In this document: piece by piece, positions 27,701 to 35,878 of the stretch
How the letters are laid out: each line of letters starts with the position of its first letter
Position numbering within the stretch: the first letter of the stretch is position 1
Assembly (NCBI GenBank): GCA_021404565.1
Contig: JAAWWF010000045.1
Coordinates: forward strand, 1-58,627
Direction of reading: 5' to 3'
Length of the DNA: 58,627 nucleotides
DNA from: Roseivirga sp.
Lineage (GTDB): Bacteria; Bacteroidota; Bacteroidia; Cytophagales; Cyclobacteriaceae
The notes under the pieces: model-generated
What the model saw: the letters and a program-made list of their open reading frames with translations, nothing else
What the model was told of the DNA's origin: nothing
The model's database searches: none
Made by a program: the position numbers and the translations under genes

Positions 27701-30700
27701 GACAGAGTTTTCAACGCTGTCGTCATATCCGTCTCCGTCAGTATCCAAAAAGCCATCAATTTTACCATCACCATTGGCATCGATTTTATTAGTTTCTGTA
27801 ACATCCAGAATACCGTCATTATCAGAATCAAGGTCCAGGTAGTTGTCTATCCCATCATTGTCTGAATCTGGTTCAGGTAGTGCTGTACCCCCATTGTCGG
27901 AGTCAAAAGTATTGGCCCAGCCATCGCCATCTGTATCGGTATCCACATCTACACGACCATCATTGTCAGTATCTACCCCTCCTGCCTCCAGAATGTCCGG
28001 GATACCATCGTTATCTGAATCTAAATCGAGATTGTTGGGGATTCCATCTCCATCAGCATCACCTGTTCCTTCCGTGACATCCAGAATACCATCGTTGTCA
28101 TCGTCTATATCTGTTCCATCAGGTATGCCATCAAAGTCTGCATCCAGAGTATTTGCTTCTCTCCAGTCTCTTTCGGAAGTCTGGCCTGAAGTAGAAACAT
28201 CTGGGAAATCCAGGGCGTCTTCATTATTATAAACATTGGTAGTGCTGTTGGGCCCAACCACATCGTCATAGGCATCATCCAGACCATCTCCGTCAGAATC
28301 CAGACCGGCAGGCACTGTATTGGCTACCTGATCATCATCAGTGTCCCAGCCTTCCAAAGCATCTGCATAGCTATCGTTATCGGAATTAAAATCTATGTAA
28401 TCGGGAGTAAGGTCAACATCTGTATCTACGGGGGTTATCGGTGTACCACCATTGTCGGAATCGAAGGCATTGTCTATTCCATCGCCATCGGTATCTGTTC
28501 CTACCGGTACAATGGGGGTACCCGTAGTGGCCTGCGACTCGATCAAATCTACAATACCATCCCCATCAGCATCTATATCTATATAGTTTTCCAGTCCATC
28601 CACATCAGTATCCGGCACGGTCAGGGCAGTACCTGCATTATCACTATCGAAGGTATCGGCCCAGCCATCGCCATCCGAGTCAGTAGCTGAGTCCACTACA
28701 CCGTCATCATCCGTATCAACTCCTCCTGCTTCGATTATATCCTCTATTCCATCATTATCAGAATCTAAATCGAGGTAATTGTTTATGCCATCATTATCGG
28801 TATCCGGATTGATCAGCGCTACACCTCCATTGTCACTGTCGAATGTATCGGCCCAACCGTCTCCATCAGTATCAGTATCATCATCAACACGTCCATCATC
28901 ATCGGTATCTACGCCACCGGCCTCAATGATATCGGGAATACCATCATTATCTGAATCCAGATCCAACCTATCAACTATGCCGTCTCCATCGGTATCTGTA
29001 CTGGCACCTTCATCGGTATCCAGAATACCATCATTGTCATCGTCTATATCTGTAACATCGGGAATGCCATCAAAGTCATTATCAGCAGCATTGCTTTCTC
29101 TCCAGTCTCTCTCACTATTACCAGCGGTGGTAACATCAGGAAAAGAGAAAGCTGTTTCATTGTTTGAGGCATTGGTTGTATTGTTTGGCCCTACAATGTT
29201 ATCAAAGGCATCATCCAGTCCATCATCATCCGTATCGGTACCAGAAGGAACGGTTTCGGCCGTTAAATCTCCATTGGTATCCCAGGCTTCTAATAAATCG
29301 GCAAAACCGTCATTATCGGAGTTCACATCGATATAGTCAGGAGTAGCATCTGTGTCGGTGTCTACGGGACTGGTTGGTGTTCCACCATTGTCAGTATCGA
29401 AGGTATTATCCAGACCATCCAAATCAGTGTCTGTTCCTGAAGGAATATTGGGACTACCAGATGTTACCTGAGATTCGATGAGGTCTACAATACCGTCTCC
29501 GTCACTATCAACATCTACAAAGTTTTTCCTTCCATCTGAATCCGTGTCGGCTTCGGTCAGGGCAGTACCACCATTATCACTATCAAAAGTATCGGCCCAA
29601 CCATCGTTGTCGGTATCAGTATTGTTATCTACGCGGCCATCGTTATCGGTATCAACTCCTCCGGCTTCAATGATATCCGGAATACCATCATTATCAGAGT
29701 CAAGATCCATACTGTTGATGATTCCGTCATTGTCAAAATCTTCTATTCCTTCATCTACATCCAGGATACCGTCATCGTCATCATCAATATCTATTGAGTT
29801 GATCTGACCATCACCATCTGAATCCACAGCATTGTCTTCTCTCCAGTCTCTTTCACTGGTAAGGCCTGATGTGGTCACGTCCGGAAAATCCAATGCGTCT
29901 TCATTATTATAAACATTGGTCGTGCTATTCGGTCCGATTACATTGTCAAAAGCATTGTTCAAACCATCCACATCAAGATCTCCGGCTGTCGGGGTAACAT
30001 TGGCTATGCCATCTCCATCTGTATCCCAGGCCTCGAGAATATCAGCAAAACCGTCATTATCTGAATCAGTATCTATATAGTCAGGTGTACCGTCTGTTTC
30101 TGTATCTACAGGATCAATGGGCGTACCCCCTGTCACATCAAAGGCATTGTCTATTCCATCTCCGTCTGTATCGGCCCCAACAGGAATAATGGGTGTGCCC
30201 GTGGTCGTCTGCGATTCAATCAAGTCTACCACTCCATCTCCATCACTATCCAGGTCAAGGAAGTTATTGATGCTATCTCCATCAGTATCCGGATTGGCCA
30301 GGGCGGTTCCGCCATTGTCTGAATCAAAAGTATCGGCCCAGCCATCTCCATCGGTATCCGTATCATCATCCACCCTCCCGTCATCATCAGTATCAACACC
30401 ACCTGCCTCAATAATATCCAAAATTCCATCATTGTCAGAATCAAGATCAAGACTGTTTGGCAGGCCGTCTCCATCTGTATCCAGCACTCCGCTCTCATCT
30501 ACATCTAATATCCCATCATTGTCATCATCAATATCAGTTGCATCTGGCTCTCCGTCTCCATCAGTGTCTAAAGCAACTCCTTCAAAATCTCTGAAGTCAA
30601 ATTCACTGTCAGTATCTGTATCCGGAAGACTGACACTTGAAGAACAAACTACTCCGGTGCAAGCGGTATCAAAACGGTCGTCCAGACCATTGCCATTGGC

Positions 30701-32839
30701 ATCCAGTCCCGTATTGGTCTGATCAGCGGTTCCATTGTTATCCGCATCATTACCTTCTATAAAATCAGATTCAGGATCGTTATCTGAATTGCTATCCGTA
30801 TAATCAGGTTTTCCGTCTACATCGGTATCAACCGGCACAATCGGGTCACTACCATCTGAGACGTCCCAAAAATCCAGAATACCATCTCCGTCATTATCCC
30901 CAAACAGGTTTGGAAACCTGTAGTCCACTGTACTTAATCCCTCTCTGGTATCATCTATGCCATCTGCATCAGAGTCGATATCGATATAATTGGGCCTTCT
31001 TGTTTGACCGTTGCTGTTTTCGTAAAAGAGATCTGTGTTGGGGATCGAAAAAGGACTTGTCTCCAAAGCATCGGCATAACCATTGCCATTGGCATCAACT
31101 ATACCATCTACCTGTCCGTCTGAGTTTGTATCAACAGTCCCCCCTGCTTCTCTCAAATCCATGATTCCGTCATTGTCTGAATCGAGATCAAGATAATCTA
31201 AGTAGGTATCTCCGTCAGAGTCCGGATTCGGGGCGAGCATTACACCACTGTCGACAGCGGTTTCACGGGTATCGACTATACCGTTAGCACCAACAGGCCC
31301 CGACAGGTTGCCTTGTGAGGCCACATACTCAGTTGGTCGGATACCACCATTGGCTTCTATTGCATCAGGAATACCATCATCATCAGAGTCTCTGTCCAGG
31401 TAATTCAGTATACCGTCATCATCAAAATCTTCAGTTCCTTCAACACTATCCAGAATACCATCATTATCTGAGTCCAAATCGCATTGGTTCAAAATACCGT
31501 CACCGTCAGCATCTCCTGTTCCTTCAAAAAAGTCGGGGAGGCCATCTCCATCACAATCGCTTCCGGTTCCGAGGCCAAAGTCATTGTCGCTATCTGTTTC
31601 ACCAAAGTTGATACCATCGGTGAAGGTCATCGTCTCCACATTATCAGTGGTCAAAGAGTAGTTTGCCGGGTATGAAGAATACTCTGTTGTAGTCAGCAGC
31701 GTTCCGGTGGTGATATAGTTAAAGGAATAATCGCCATTGACATCTGTAGTGGTGGACTGAACCCGGGTATCTTCAGGGTCTACCTGACCATCACCATCCT
31801 GATCTAAATACAGGTAGATGGTTACATTGGCCAGACCTGTCTCGCCCATATCTTTGACTCCATCGAGGTCATCATCCTCAAAAACATTTCCTTCAATCAG
31901 GTTAGCAGGCGCCACAAGGGCTGCCAACCCCTCAACATCACCCCCGGGTGAAAAGCTGAAAAAGTTAGTCATGGCTCCTGTAGCCTTGTTGATAAGGCTC
32001 AAGCGGTTGTCGCTATCCCCTTCTGAACCATACAACTTCCCATCATTGTGAAAAGAAAGCCCTTCAATATCATCCTGGGCCAGGGTTGCAACAAACTCAA
32101 ACTCACCGGTTGTCTTATTTACCCGAATGAGGGCATCTCCCGTTCCATTGTCGTTAGCCACTCCATAGATTTCACCGGTCACGGGATCTACCGCCAAATC
32201 ATCCACGTCTACATTAATTCCGGTACCGATAATCTCCAGATAATCCACTCCCACACCAAAGGCATCCGGAACGAATTGTCCTGTGGTCAGGTCTATCTGA
32301 AAAAGTAAATCAGGAGTAGAACCCGATTGGCGCTCTACTGCCCACATGATCAGGGTTTGGCCATCGAGCATGAGACCATCCACATCGTTTAAGGTCTGAG
32401 CTCCGGCCGTTCCATCGGCCGTACCACCGTTATCTATTTCGTCAATGAGAGTAAATGCTCCTGTGGTCCTGTTAAGTGTACCGAAATCACCACCATCTGC
32501 TGCATAAAGGGCCTCTGAACCCTGAATTGGAAAATAGGCTATGGCTTCAATACCGGACCTACCCGTGGCTCCTATGAGGGTAACCGTTCCATCGGTTCTG
32601 TCAATTGTATATAATGAATTATTATCGTCTGAGATAAAGTAAAAAAGGTCAGCTTGCCCGAAACTACTGAAACTGACGAGAGAAAGAAGGAAGAATACCA
32701 GGAACGAAGATTTCAAACGGGTCAAGAGATTACCTGAAAACCGAGGGAGTATGCTCCTACAATGATCTGGTTTGTACCCATCCGCACTATGCCGGTTCGC
32801 GTCAACCTGCAATTCAAAACAGTGATTCTCTCCTCTCAC
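21737..32839 (-). CDS. Giant secreted protein with thrombospondin type-3 repeats and T9SS sorting domain
   Basis: The frame of 3700 codons opens at GTG 32839. A typical signal peptide (KSSFLVFFLLSLVSFSSFGQA) begins about 41 residues later, so TTG 32716 or 32725 may be the real start. In order: a beta-propeller-like domain (about 64-310); an SdrD-type B domain (311-425, NVFEDDDLDGVKD); a rod of thrombospondin type-3 repeats (426-3083) full of DxDxDG calcium loops; a LamG-like domain (3085-3290); a module beginning YLALKYG that it shares with the last gene of the window; an LPITLISFDG Fn3-like domain; and a type A sorting domain from YPNPV (about 3631). Six copies of ERDWRE mark higher-order repeats. 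It would be a long calcium-stiffened surface fibre exported by T9SS. Adhesion is inference. Confidence 0.9.
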   Translation of the reverse strand: MRGENHCFELQVDANRHSADGYKPDHCRSILPRFSGNLLTRLKSSFLVFFLLSLVSFSSFGQADLFYFISDDNNSLYTIDRTDGTVTLIGATGRSGIEAIAYFPIQGSEALYAADGGDFGTLNRTTGAFTLIDEIDNGGTADGTAGAQTLNDVDGLMLDGQTLIMWAVERQSGSTPDLLFQIDLTTGQFVPDAFGVGVDYLEIIGTGINVDVDDLAVDPVTGEIYGVANDNGTGDALIRVNKTTGEFEFVATLAQDDIEGLSFHNDGKLYGSEGDSDNRLSLINKATGAMTNFFSFSPGGDVEGLAALVAPANLIEGNVFEDDDLDGVKDMGETGLANVTIYLYLDQDGDGQVDPEDTRVQSTTTDVNGDYSFNYITTGTLLTTTEYSSYPANYSLTTDNVETMTFTDGINFGETDSDNDFGLGTGSDCDGDGLPDFFEGTGDADGDGILNQCDLDSDNDGILDSVEGTEDFDDDGILNYLDRDSDDDGIPDAIEANGGIRPTEYVASQGNLSGPVGANGIVDTRETAVDSGVMLAPNPDSDGDTYLDYLDLDSDNDGIMDLREAGGTVDTNSDGQVDGIVDANGNGYADALETSPFSIPNTDLFYENSNGQTRRPNYIDIDSDADGIDDTREGLSTVDYRFPNLFGDNDGDGILDFWDVSDGSDPIVPVDTDVDGKPDYTDSNSDNDPESDFIEGNDADNNGTADQTNTGLDANGNGLDDRFDTACTGVVCSSSVSLPDTDTDSEFDFRDFEGVALDTDGDGEPDATDIDDDNDGILDVDESGVLDTDGDGLPNSLDLDSDNDGILDIIEAGGVDTDDDGRVDDDTDTDGDGWADTFDSDNGGTALANPDTDGDSINNFLDLDSDGDGVVDLIESQTTTGTPIIPVGADTDGDGIDNAFDVTGGTPIDPVDTETDGTPDYIDTDSDNDGFADILEAWDTDGDGIANVTPTAGDLDVDGLNNAFDNVIGPNSTTNVYNNEDALDFPDVTTSGLTSERDWREDNAVDSDGDGQINSIDIDDDDDGILDVDEGIEDFDNDGIINSMDLDSDNDGIPDIIEAGGVDTDNDGRVDNNTDTDNDGWADTFDSDNGGTALTEADTDSDGRKNFVDVDSDGDGIVDLIESQVTSGSPNIPSGTDTDLDGLDNTFDTDNGGTPTSPVDTDTDATPDYIDVNSDNDGFADLLEAWDTNGDLTAETVPSGTDTDDDGLDDAFDNIVGPNNTTNASNNETAFSFPDVTTAGNSERDWRESNAADNDFDGIPDVTDIDDDNDGILDTDEGASTDTDGDGIVDRLDLDSDNDGIPDIIEAGGVDTDDDGRVDDDTDTDGDGWADTFDSDNGGVALINPDTDNDGINNYLDLDSDNDGIEDIIEAGGVDTDDDGVVDSATDSDGDGWADTFDSDNAGTALTVPDTDVDGLENYIDIDADGDGIVDLIESQATTGTPIVPVGTDTDGDGIDNAFDSDNGGTPITPVDTDVDLTPDYIDFNSDNDSYADALEGWDTDDDQVANTVPAGLDSDGDGLDDAYDDVVGPNSTTNVYNNEDALDFPDVSTSGQTSERDWREANTLDADFDGIPDGTDIDDDNDGILDVTEGTGDADGDGIPNNLDLDSDNDGIPDILEAGGVDTDNDGRVDVDTDTDGDGWANTFDSDNGGTALPEPDSDNDGIDNYLDLDSDNDGILDVTETNKIDANGDGKIDGFLDTDGDGYDDSVENSVLILANSDLTYENTNGLPNLPNYIDIDSDADGIDDTREGYSTLGYQAPTDFTDTDNDGILDFWDVDSGNSPIDPVDTDGAGLDDYVDSNSDNDSLSDFIEGNDFNEDGVADVANSGVDANGNGLDDAFDENCYGLSMFSTATSYGEEQDDNGSVDTGSSDLEFSNDENDNSSQTVGVYFPNISIPQGEVINSAYIQFQTDEVETGPITITIRGELTANPSTFTTTTDDVSDRLTPGTTASESWTPADWNSTGEASSAQRTVDISSVIEEIVGQVGWSNGNALVILFTGADGNRRTAEVNPTMTINYGSGITFCSSNVALQDSDVDGEKDWRDTNGLEAPTDTDADGIPDITDVDDDNDGILDTDEGCTDTPVLGANASSASEIVARVEDTADGIDGVNANFARFRDDGAVMEVELRSGSIVTAGTEVTVRAQKRDDVASTMTITESTDGVSFVNAIEYSFATDDVYEDKIYTLATNATHIRITYNEVSGDLRVDNVSYPAFTIECTGNDTDSDGIADHLDIDADGDGIVDLIESQLTTGSPVIPVGVDTDGDGLDDAFDSDCAPCGVVTGVPTILTDTDSDTAFDFLDFNSDGDTFSDLLEGWDTDGNLVANIVPSGTDTDGDGLDDAFDLIAGINSTTNVYNTQDANDFPDQTTQGNTERDWREENVADSDFDGIQDSNDIDDDNDGILDTDEGCVSNPASPSGPVVDNSGTGGSLALINDGDLTANNGIILNGVGEYIIVDLGSVIPAGVDVVFTLWRNGNGSDRELRFAQLPDANVDLGNGTNPQTVVRNDIASGGSVTSFTYNLTADTRYIQVEMPVRLGGRIEVVEATIQAYTECQDTDGDGIADYIDLDSDNDGIPDIIEAGGVDTNNDGRVDDNTDTDTDGWANTFDSDNGGTALTNPDTDNDGINDMLDRDSDNDGIEDIIEAGGVDTDDDGAVDSFVDLDGDGWANTFDSDNGGTVLLNPDTDGDGITNNLDIDADGDGIVDLIESQATTGSPVVPGGTDTDSDGIDNAFDTTGGTPTTPVDTDMDGTPDYLDFNSDNDSFLDALEGYDTDGDLVANTLPAGTDTDGDGLDDNYDTVVGPNSTTNAYNNEDANDFPDVTTAAATSERDWREANALDTDLDGEPDATDIDDDNDGILDTDESEVLDSDGDGIVNSLDLDSDNDGIPDIIEAGGVDTDNDGRVDNDTDTDGDGWADTFDSDNGGTALTDADTDADELENRIDVDSDDDGVVDLIESQATTATPVIPVGSDLDGDGIDDAFDVNCTPCGGVTGVPTSIVNTDGTDTPDYIDLDSDNDGLNDVIEAWDTDGDYLPDTTPNGNDNDNDGLDNNFDDVSGPNSTTNVYNSQTSNSFPDVTTAAETSERDWRESNAENCQPGGINSNFLLWLRADQGGTSWRDVSNNYVSVSSVGSFTTGGNVNFNPSNFFGGSSYYNTTLSINADTHPDLAVIVVYQPTIDNSGALWGEDNGGFDRYVLDNNGVNENEAVSNGTGNTADVTGLYSVGTTTISAVLFDEDQANGSTVYLNGLNTQTNFSSDHAVETSNNLQIGGQGDATNRFSGKISEVIVYNSLLTNATDLQQIQGYLALKYGVTLSSDTDGDAIAFEGTEGDYIASNGSTTFWDASDNTTFHNNVAGIGRDDGSCLNQLQSQSENSDAIVAIGLDGDTNGLEASNSLNGSSFTTDFSSLMWGHDGAALHDASNRDFSAIQVDSRLNREWRARETGTVGTVTVRFSVNDLLGPTGVGTNDESQIVLLVDSDGDFTTGAQVISQSFVVADDGFVNFQVDFTDGLYFTLGSLEEAALPITLISFDGSAEQDQVVLRWTTASEFQNSFYRIERSANGLDFETIGFMDGAGTTNDLNDYTFIDREPLEPVNFYRLIDVDNNGIENASEVIRVNYSPRIEAPVLYPNPVQAGADIYIKIPESVIIENLRLIQINGVQVPVQISRERNRAVLKTRYTRQGVYIVTATLNGERHQFKFIVKN
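23560..31560 (-). repeat. Long array of TSP3 calcium-binding repeats with higher-order periodicity
   Basis: About 2650 codons are dominated by Asp-rich units such as DTDGDGWADTFDSDNGGTAL and LDSDNDGIPDIIEAGGVDTD. Larger blocks of about 240-330 residues end in ERDWRE (six copies) or related RDF/KDW endings (two copies). Three globular inserts interrupt the rod, at residues of about 1843-2025, 2078-2218 and 2407-2550. Confidence 0.85.
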
Positions 32840-33266
32840 AAATACTTAGCGTTCTGGTCAAGTCGGCTTTTAAGCCAACAAGTATTATAATTCTAATTTT
32901 TCGTGGTCTTCTGTAAAGTTCAAGAATCATGCTAATTCAGGTTCCATAGCCGTAAATTCGTTGAATCGACACCAATCCTCGATAAACCGTATTCTTATAT
33001 CACCAATTCAAAACAATTTTCTTTCCTCCTGTCATCGGCAATTTTTTATTTTCCAAAAACGGGAATACGAGTCTGAAAATGGTACACATAACTTAGTGTT
33101 ACCCCTACCAAAATCATTTAGTAATAGCTGCGTAAGCCATGAAATAGTATGATTCTATTGTCAGCCGAAAGTCATAGCTCCTTTGCGAGACGATCAATTG
33201 CCCTCTGGAAAACAATAATTCATAAAACAATCATAGACGATCCAATCTCACAGTCCTGAATTCGTT
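32840..33266. other. Gene-free spacer between the giant gene and lgt
   Basis: About 450 AT-rich bases separate the divergent giant gene and lgt. The region should hold promoters for both. I see a short inverted repeat at 32863-32880 (GGCTT/AAGCC around TT) but no gene-like frame; the 63-codon frame at 32961 has no recognisable features. Confidence 0.5.
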
Positions 33267-33274
33267 TATATTTG
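33267..33274 (+). promoter_or_regulatory. Bacteroidota -7 box before lgt
   Basis: TATATTTG is a perfect TAnnTTTG box, 20 bases before the lgt ATG at 33295. No TTG is seen at the expected -33 position, so the call rests on the -7 box alone. Confidence 0.45.
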
Positions 33275-33294
33275 TCGAGCACAGAAAATTTGGC

Positions 33295-34437
33295 ATGATC
33301 GCATATATTGTTTGGGACCCGATGAAGGAAATCATCAGGGGAATTCAACCTCCGGTTTGGTACAGCGTACTCTTCGCTTTAGGTTTTATCATCAGTTATC
33401 AGTTTGTAGTTCACTTCTTTAAAAAGGAAGGAAAGGATCCTCAAAACGTAGATACACTCACCGTTTATATGGTACTGGCTACGATTGTGGGCGCTCGTTT
33501 GGGGCACCTGCTCTTTTATGAACCTGAACGCTTTTTAGCCGATCCACTGATGTTTTTCCGTACCTGGGAAGGTGGACTGGCAAGTCATGGTGGTGCCTTT
33601 GGTATCCTCTTTGCCATGTTTTTGTACCGCAACTACCTTGTAAATGCTGATAGTTTTAATCCACTGAAGTTCAAATTCAGGCTGAGGTGGATCAAGCAGA
33701 AAAGGGAAGGTCAGAGTTACTTGTGGATTCTGGACAGAATTGTGATCGTGACGGCCATGACTGCGGCCTTTATACGCTTTGGCAACTTTGTAAATTCAGA
33801 GATTATCGGTAAGCCAACCGAAAGTGACTATGGGGTAGTTTTTGGCCGGGTGGCAGAACTATACCTTGAGGAGAGCAATCTTGGTATTGAAAGAGCTGAG
33901 GCTTCTAAGGGCGAATCGACAGAAAGGCCAGCCTCAGGGATAGTACCGGTAGATCTGACTATTACATTCGAAAATGTACGAATGACAGAGCAGGAAGCCA
34001 GAAACAAGGTCGAAACCAGCGTAAAAAGTTACCTGACACAATACAGTTCTATCAATGAACACTATCAAGAGCCCGCAGGCCCGGTTAACTATGAATTGAA
34101 TACTGTAGAACGTAAGTGGGTTGCCACTGTGCATACCTATGGCATAGCACGCCATCCGGCACAGTTGTACGAAGCTGGTACTAGTATCGTACTCTTTCTC
34201 ATTCTCTTAGGAATCTGGCTGAAGTACAAAGAGAAGACACCCGAAGGATTGCTGTTTGCCCTCTTTTTGGTGATACTTTTCGGGCTGCGTTTCTTCCACG
34301 AAACCTTTAAAGAAAATCAGGAGGCTTTTGAGGATGACCTTCCTCTCAATATGGGACAAATCCTCAGTATTCCACTGATAGCCACAGGTTTGGTAATGCT
34401 GGTGAGAGTAGCCATAAAATCCAAAAAAGAGTCATAG
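33295..34437 (+). CDS. lgt: Prolipoprotein diacylglyceryl transferase
   Basis: Lgt moves a diacylglyceryl group from phosphatidylglycerol to the lipobox cysteine of prolipoproteins in the inner membrane. The 380-residue protein shows several membrane helices, SHGGAFG (the HGG loop), the signature RFGNFVNSE (from Arg161) and RHPAQLYEA near the last third. Compared with the usual length of about 280-290, it has an inserted hydrophilic segment of about 90 residues (roughly 190-280) between GRV and RHPAQLYE, a feature known in Bacteroidota Lgt. A BamA-like gene follows after 19 bases. Confidence 0.95.
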   Translation: MIAYIVWDPMKEIIRGIQPPVWYSVLFALGFIISYQFVVHFFKKEGKDPQNVDTLTVYMVLATIVGARLGHLLFYEPERFLADPLMFFRTWEGGLASHGGAFGILFAMFLYRNYLVNADSFNPLKFKFRLRWIKQKREGQSYLWILDRIVIVTAMTAAFIRFGNFVNSEIIGKPTESDYGVVFGRVAELYLEESNLGIERAEASKGESTERPASGIVPVDLTITFENVRMTEQEARNKVETSVKSYLTQYSSINEHYQEPAGPVNYELNTVERKWVATVHTYGIARHPAQLYEAGTSIVLFLILLGIWLKYKEKTPEGLLFALFLVILFGLRFFHETFKENQEAFEDDLPLNMGQILSIPLIATGLVMLVRVAIKSKKES

Positions 34438-34440
34438 CAA

Positions 34441-34447
34441 AAAGGAG
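34441..34447 (+). promoter_or_regulatory. Ribosome binding site supporting a TTG start
   Basis: AAAGGAG lies nine bases before TTG 34457, giving a clear Shine-Dalgarno match. Such sites are unusual in this window, and it supports TTG as the start of the BamA-like gene. Confidence 0.6.
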
Positions 34448-34456
34448 ACAGAGCGC

Positions 34457-35878
34457 TTGAGGGGATTCGGAATTATCATATTGTTTTTGTTTGGGCTGTC
34501 AACTTTGCAGGCCCAGGACATACCGGCAACCAAGGTACCTGACACCCGTCAGATCACCATTGGCAACATTTATATCACAGGTTATAAGAAGACCCGCGAA
34601 GAGATAATTCGCAGGGAACTGGACATTGAGGCCGGCCAAACGATCTCACGTCAGGAGCTACTGGAAAGCCTTGAGCTGGCCAGACAAAAGCTTACCAACA
34701 CACGGCTTTTTGTGATTGTGGAGATTGTACCGCTGGAGATGTCTGATACCGAGGTGGATATTCTGATCCGCCTCCAAGAACGCTGGTATATCTTTCCGCT
34801 CCCCATTTTCAAGCTGGCCGACAGAAACTTCACCGAGTGGTGGCGCAATCAGAATCGCGATTTTTCCAGGGTAAACTATGGCCTCCGAGTATTGCATTTT
34901 AATCTCACAGGTAGAAACGACCGCCTTCAGGTCACTTCACAGTTTGGTTTTACCAAAAACTACTCCGTACAGTACCAGGTGCCATATATTAACAAAAAGC
35001 AAACCCTGGGACTGACTGTATCCACGGGTTTTACCAATAACAAAACTGTCAGCTTTAATACCCGTAACCACCGCTTGCGCTTTGTAGAATCGGAAGAGAT
35101 TATCAGAAGAAGATTTGCCACCAGTGCTTCACTGACCTATCGTCCCTCCTTCTTCAGCAGGCATTCCATCAATGCAGCTTATACTCGTACCTCGGTAGCC
35201 GATACCTTACGAGATGCGAACCCCGAGTATCTCCTCGATGCTCAGAACCTGCAGCGCTACTTCCGCCTCAGCTATATTTACTCATGGGACAAACGCGATT
35301 ACTTCGCGTATCCGCTTTCCGGTAGGCTGTACCGGGTAGAGCTGAATAAGTTCGGGCTGGGGCTGTATGATGACATCAATATGTTTACAGTGCGCGCCTC
35401 CTGGGGCGAATACTTTGATCTGGGCAAAAACTTCTACCTGGCCAATCGTATCTCAGGGTATTATAACTTCAATAGCACCAACGATATCCCCTACCTCCTG
35501 AGATCGGGTTTCGGTTACCGACCCAACTTTATCAGGGGTTATGAGCGATATGTGGTCGAGGGACAATCATTTGTGTCTAACCGCTCTTCGTTCAGGTGGA
35601 AATTCCTCTCAGGAGTGAATCAGTTGGCAAAGAGAAGCATCATTCCTCAATTTCAGACCCTGCCCTATGCTTTTTACCTGAAAGCTTTTCTGGACCTGGG
35701 TTATGTAGGTGACCCCCTGGATGTTACGGAGGGCAATTTCTTTAATCAAACTCTACTATTAGGTGCAGGTCTGGGACTCGATGTAGTAGCTTACTATGAC
35801 TTCGTAGTCCGCTTTGAGTTTTCTGTAAACAAAGAGGGTCAGACCGGTTTCTTTATCAATTTCAGATCAGCACTGTAG
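34457..35878 (+). CDS. BamA/Omp85-like outer-membrane protein with one POTRA domain
   Basis: The 473-residue protein has a signal peptide (IIILFLFGLSTLQAQ), a POTRA domain (about 30-110: ITIGNIYITGYKKTREEIIRRELDI) and a C-terminal beta-barrel that fits the Omp85 surface-antigen family (RSGFGYRPNFIRGYERYV; last residue Leu after INFRSA). It has a single POTRA, unlike true BamA with five, so it is a smaller relative of unknown task, perhaps protein or lipid insertion. The TTG start is supported by a Shine-Dalgarno site. It follows lgt by 19 bases and is probably co-transcribed. Confidence 0.85.
   Translation: MRGFGIIILFLFGLSTLQAQDIPATKVPDTRQITIGNIYITGYKKTREEIIRRELDIEAGQTISRQELLESLELARQKLTNTRLFVIVEIVPLEMSDTEVDILIRLQERWYIFPLPIFKLADRNFTEWWRNQNRDFSRVNYGLRVLHFNLTGRNDRLQVTSQFGFTKNYSVQYQVPYINKKQTLGLTVSTGFTNNKTVSFNTRNHRLRFVESEEIIRRRFATSASLTYRPSFFSRHSINAAYTRTSVADTLRDANPEYLLDAQNLQRYFRLSYIYSWDKRDYFAYPLSGRLYRVELNKFGLGLYDDINMFTVRASWGEYFDLGKNFYLANRISGYYNFNSTNDIPYLLRSGFGYRPNFIRGYERYVVEGQSFVSNRSSFRWKFLSGVNQLAKRSIIPQFQTLPYAFYLKAFLDLGYVGDPLDVTEGNFFNQTLLLGAGLGLDVVAYYDFVVRFEFSVNKEGQTGFFINFRSAL

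Noticed and set aside
22000-31600. Regularly spaced repeats that could look like a CRISPR array
   Set aside because: The repeats are in-frame protein repeats of varying length with no constant repeat-spacer pattern and no cas genes nearby.
23853-31611. Many + strand frames of 60-200 codons inside the giant gene, rich in Ser, Pro and Val or His and Tyr
   Set aside because: They are the antisense of Asp-rich TSP3 repeats; their composition is a by-product of the repeats, and the - strand frame runs unbroken for 3700 codons with clear domains.
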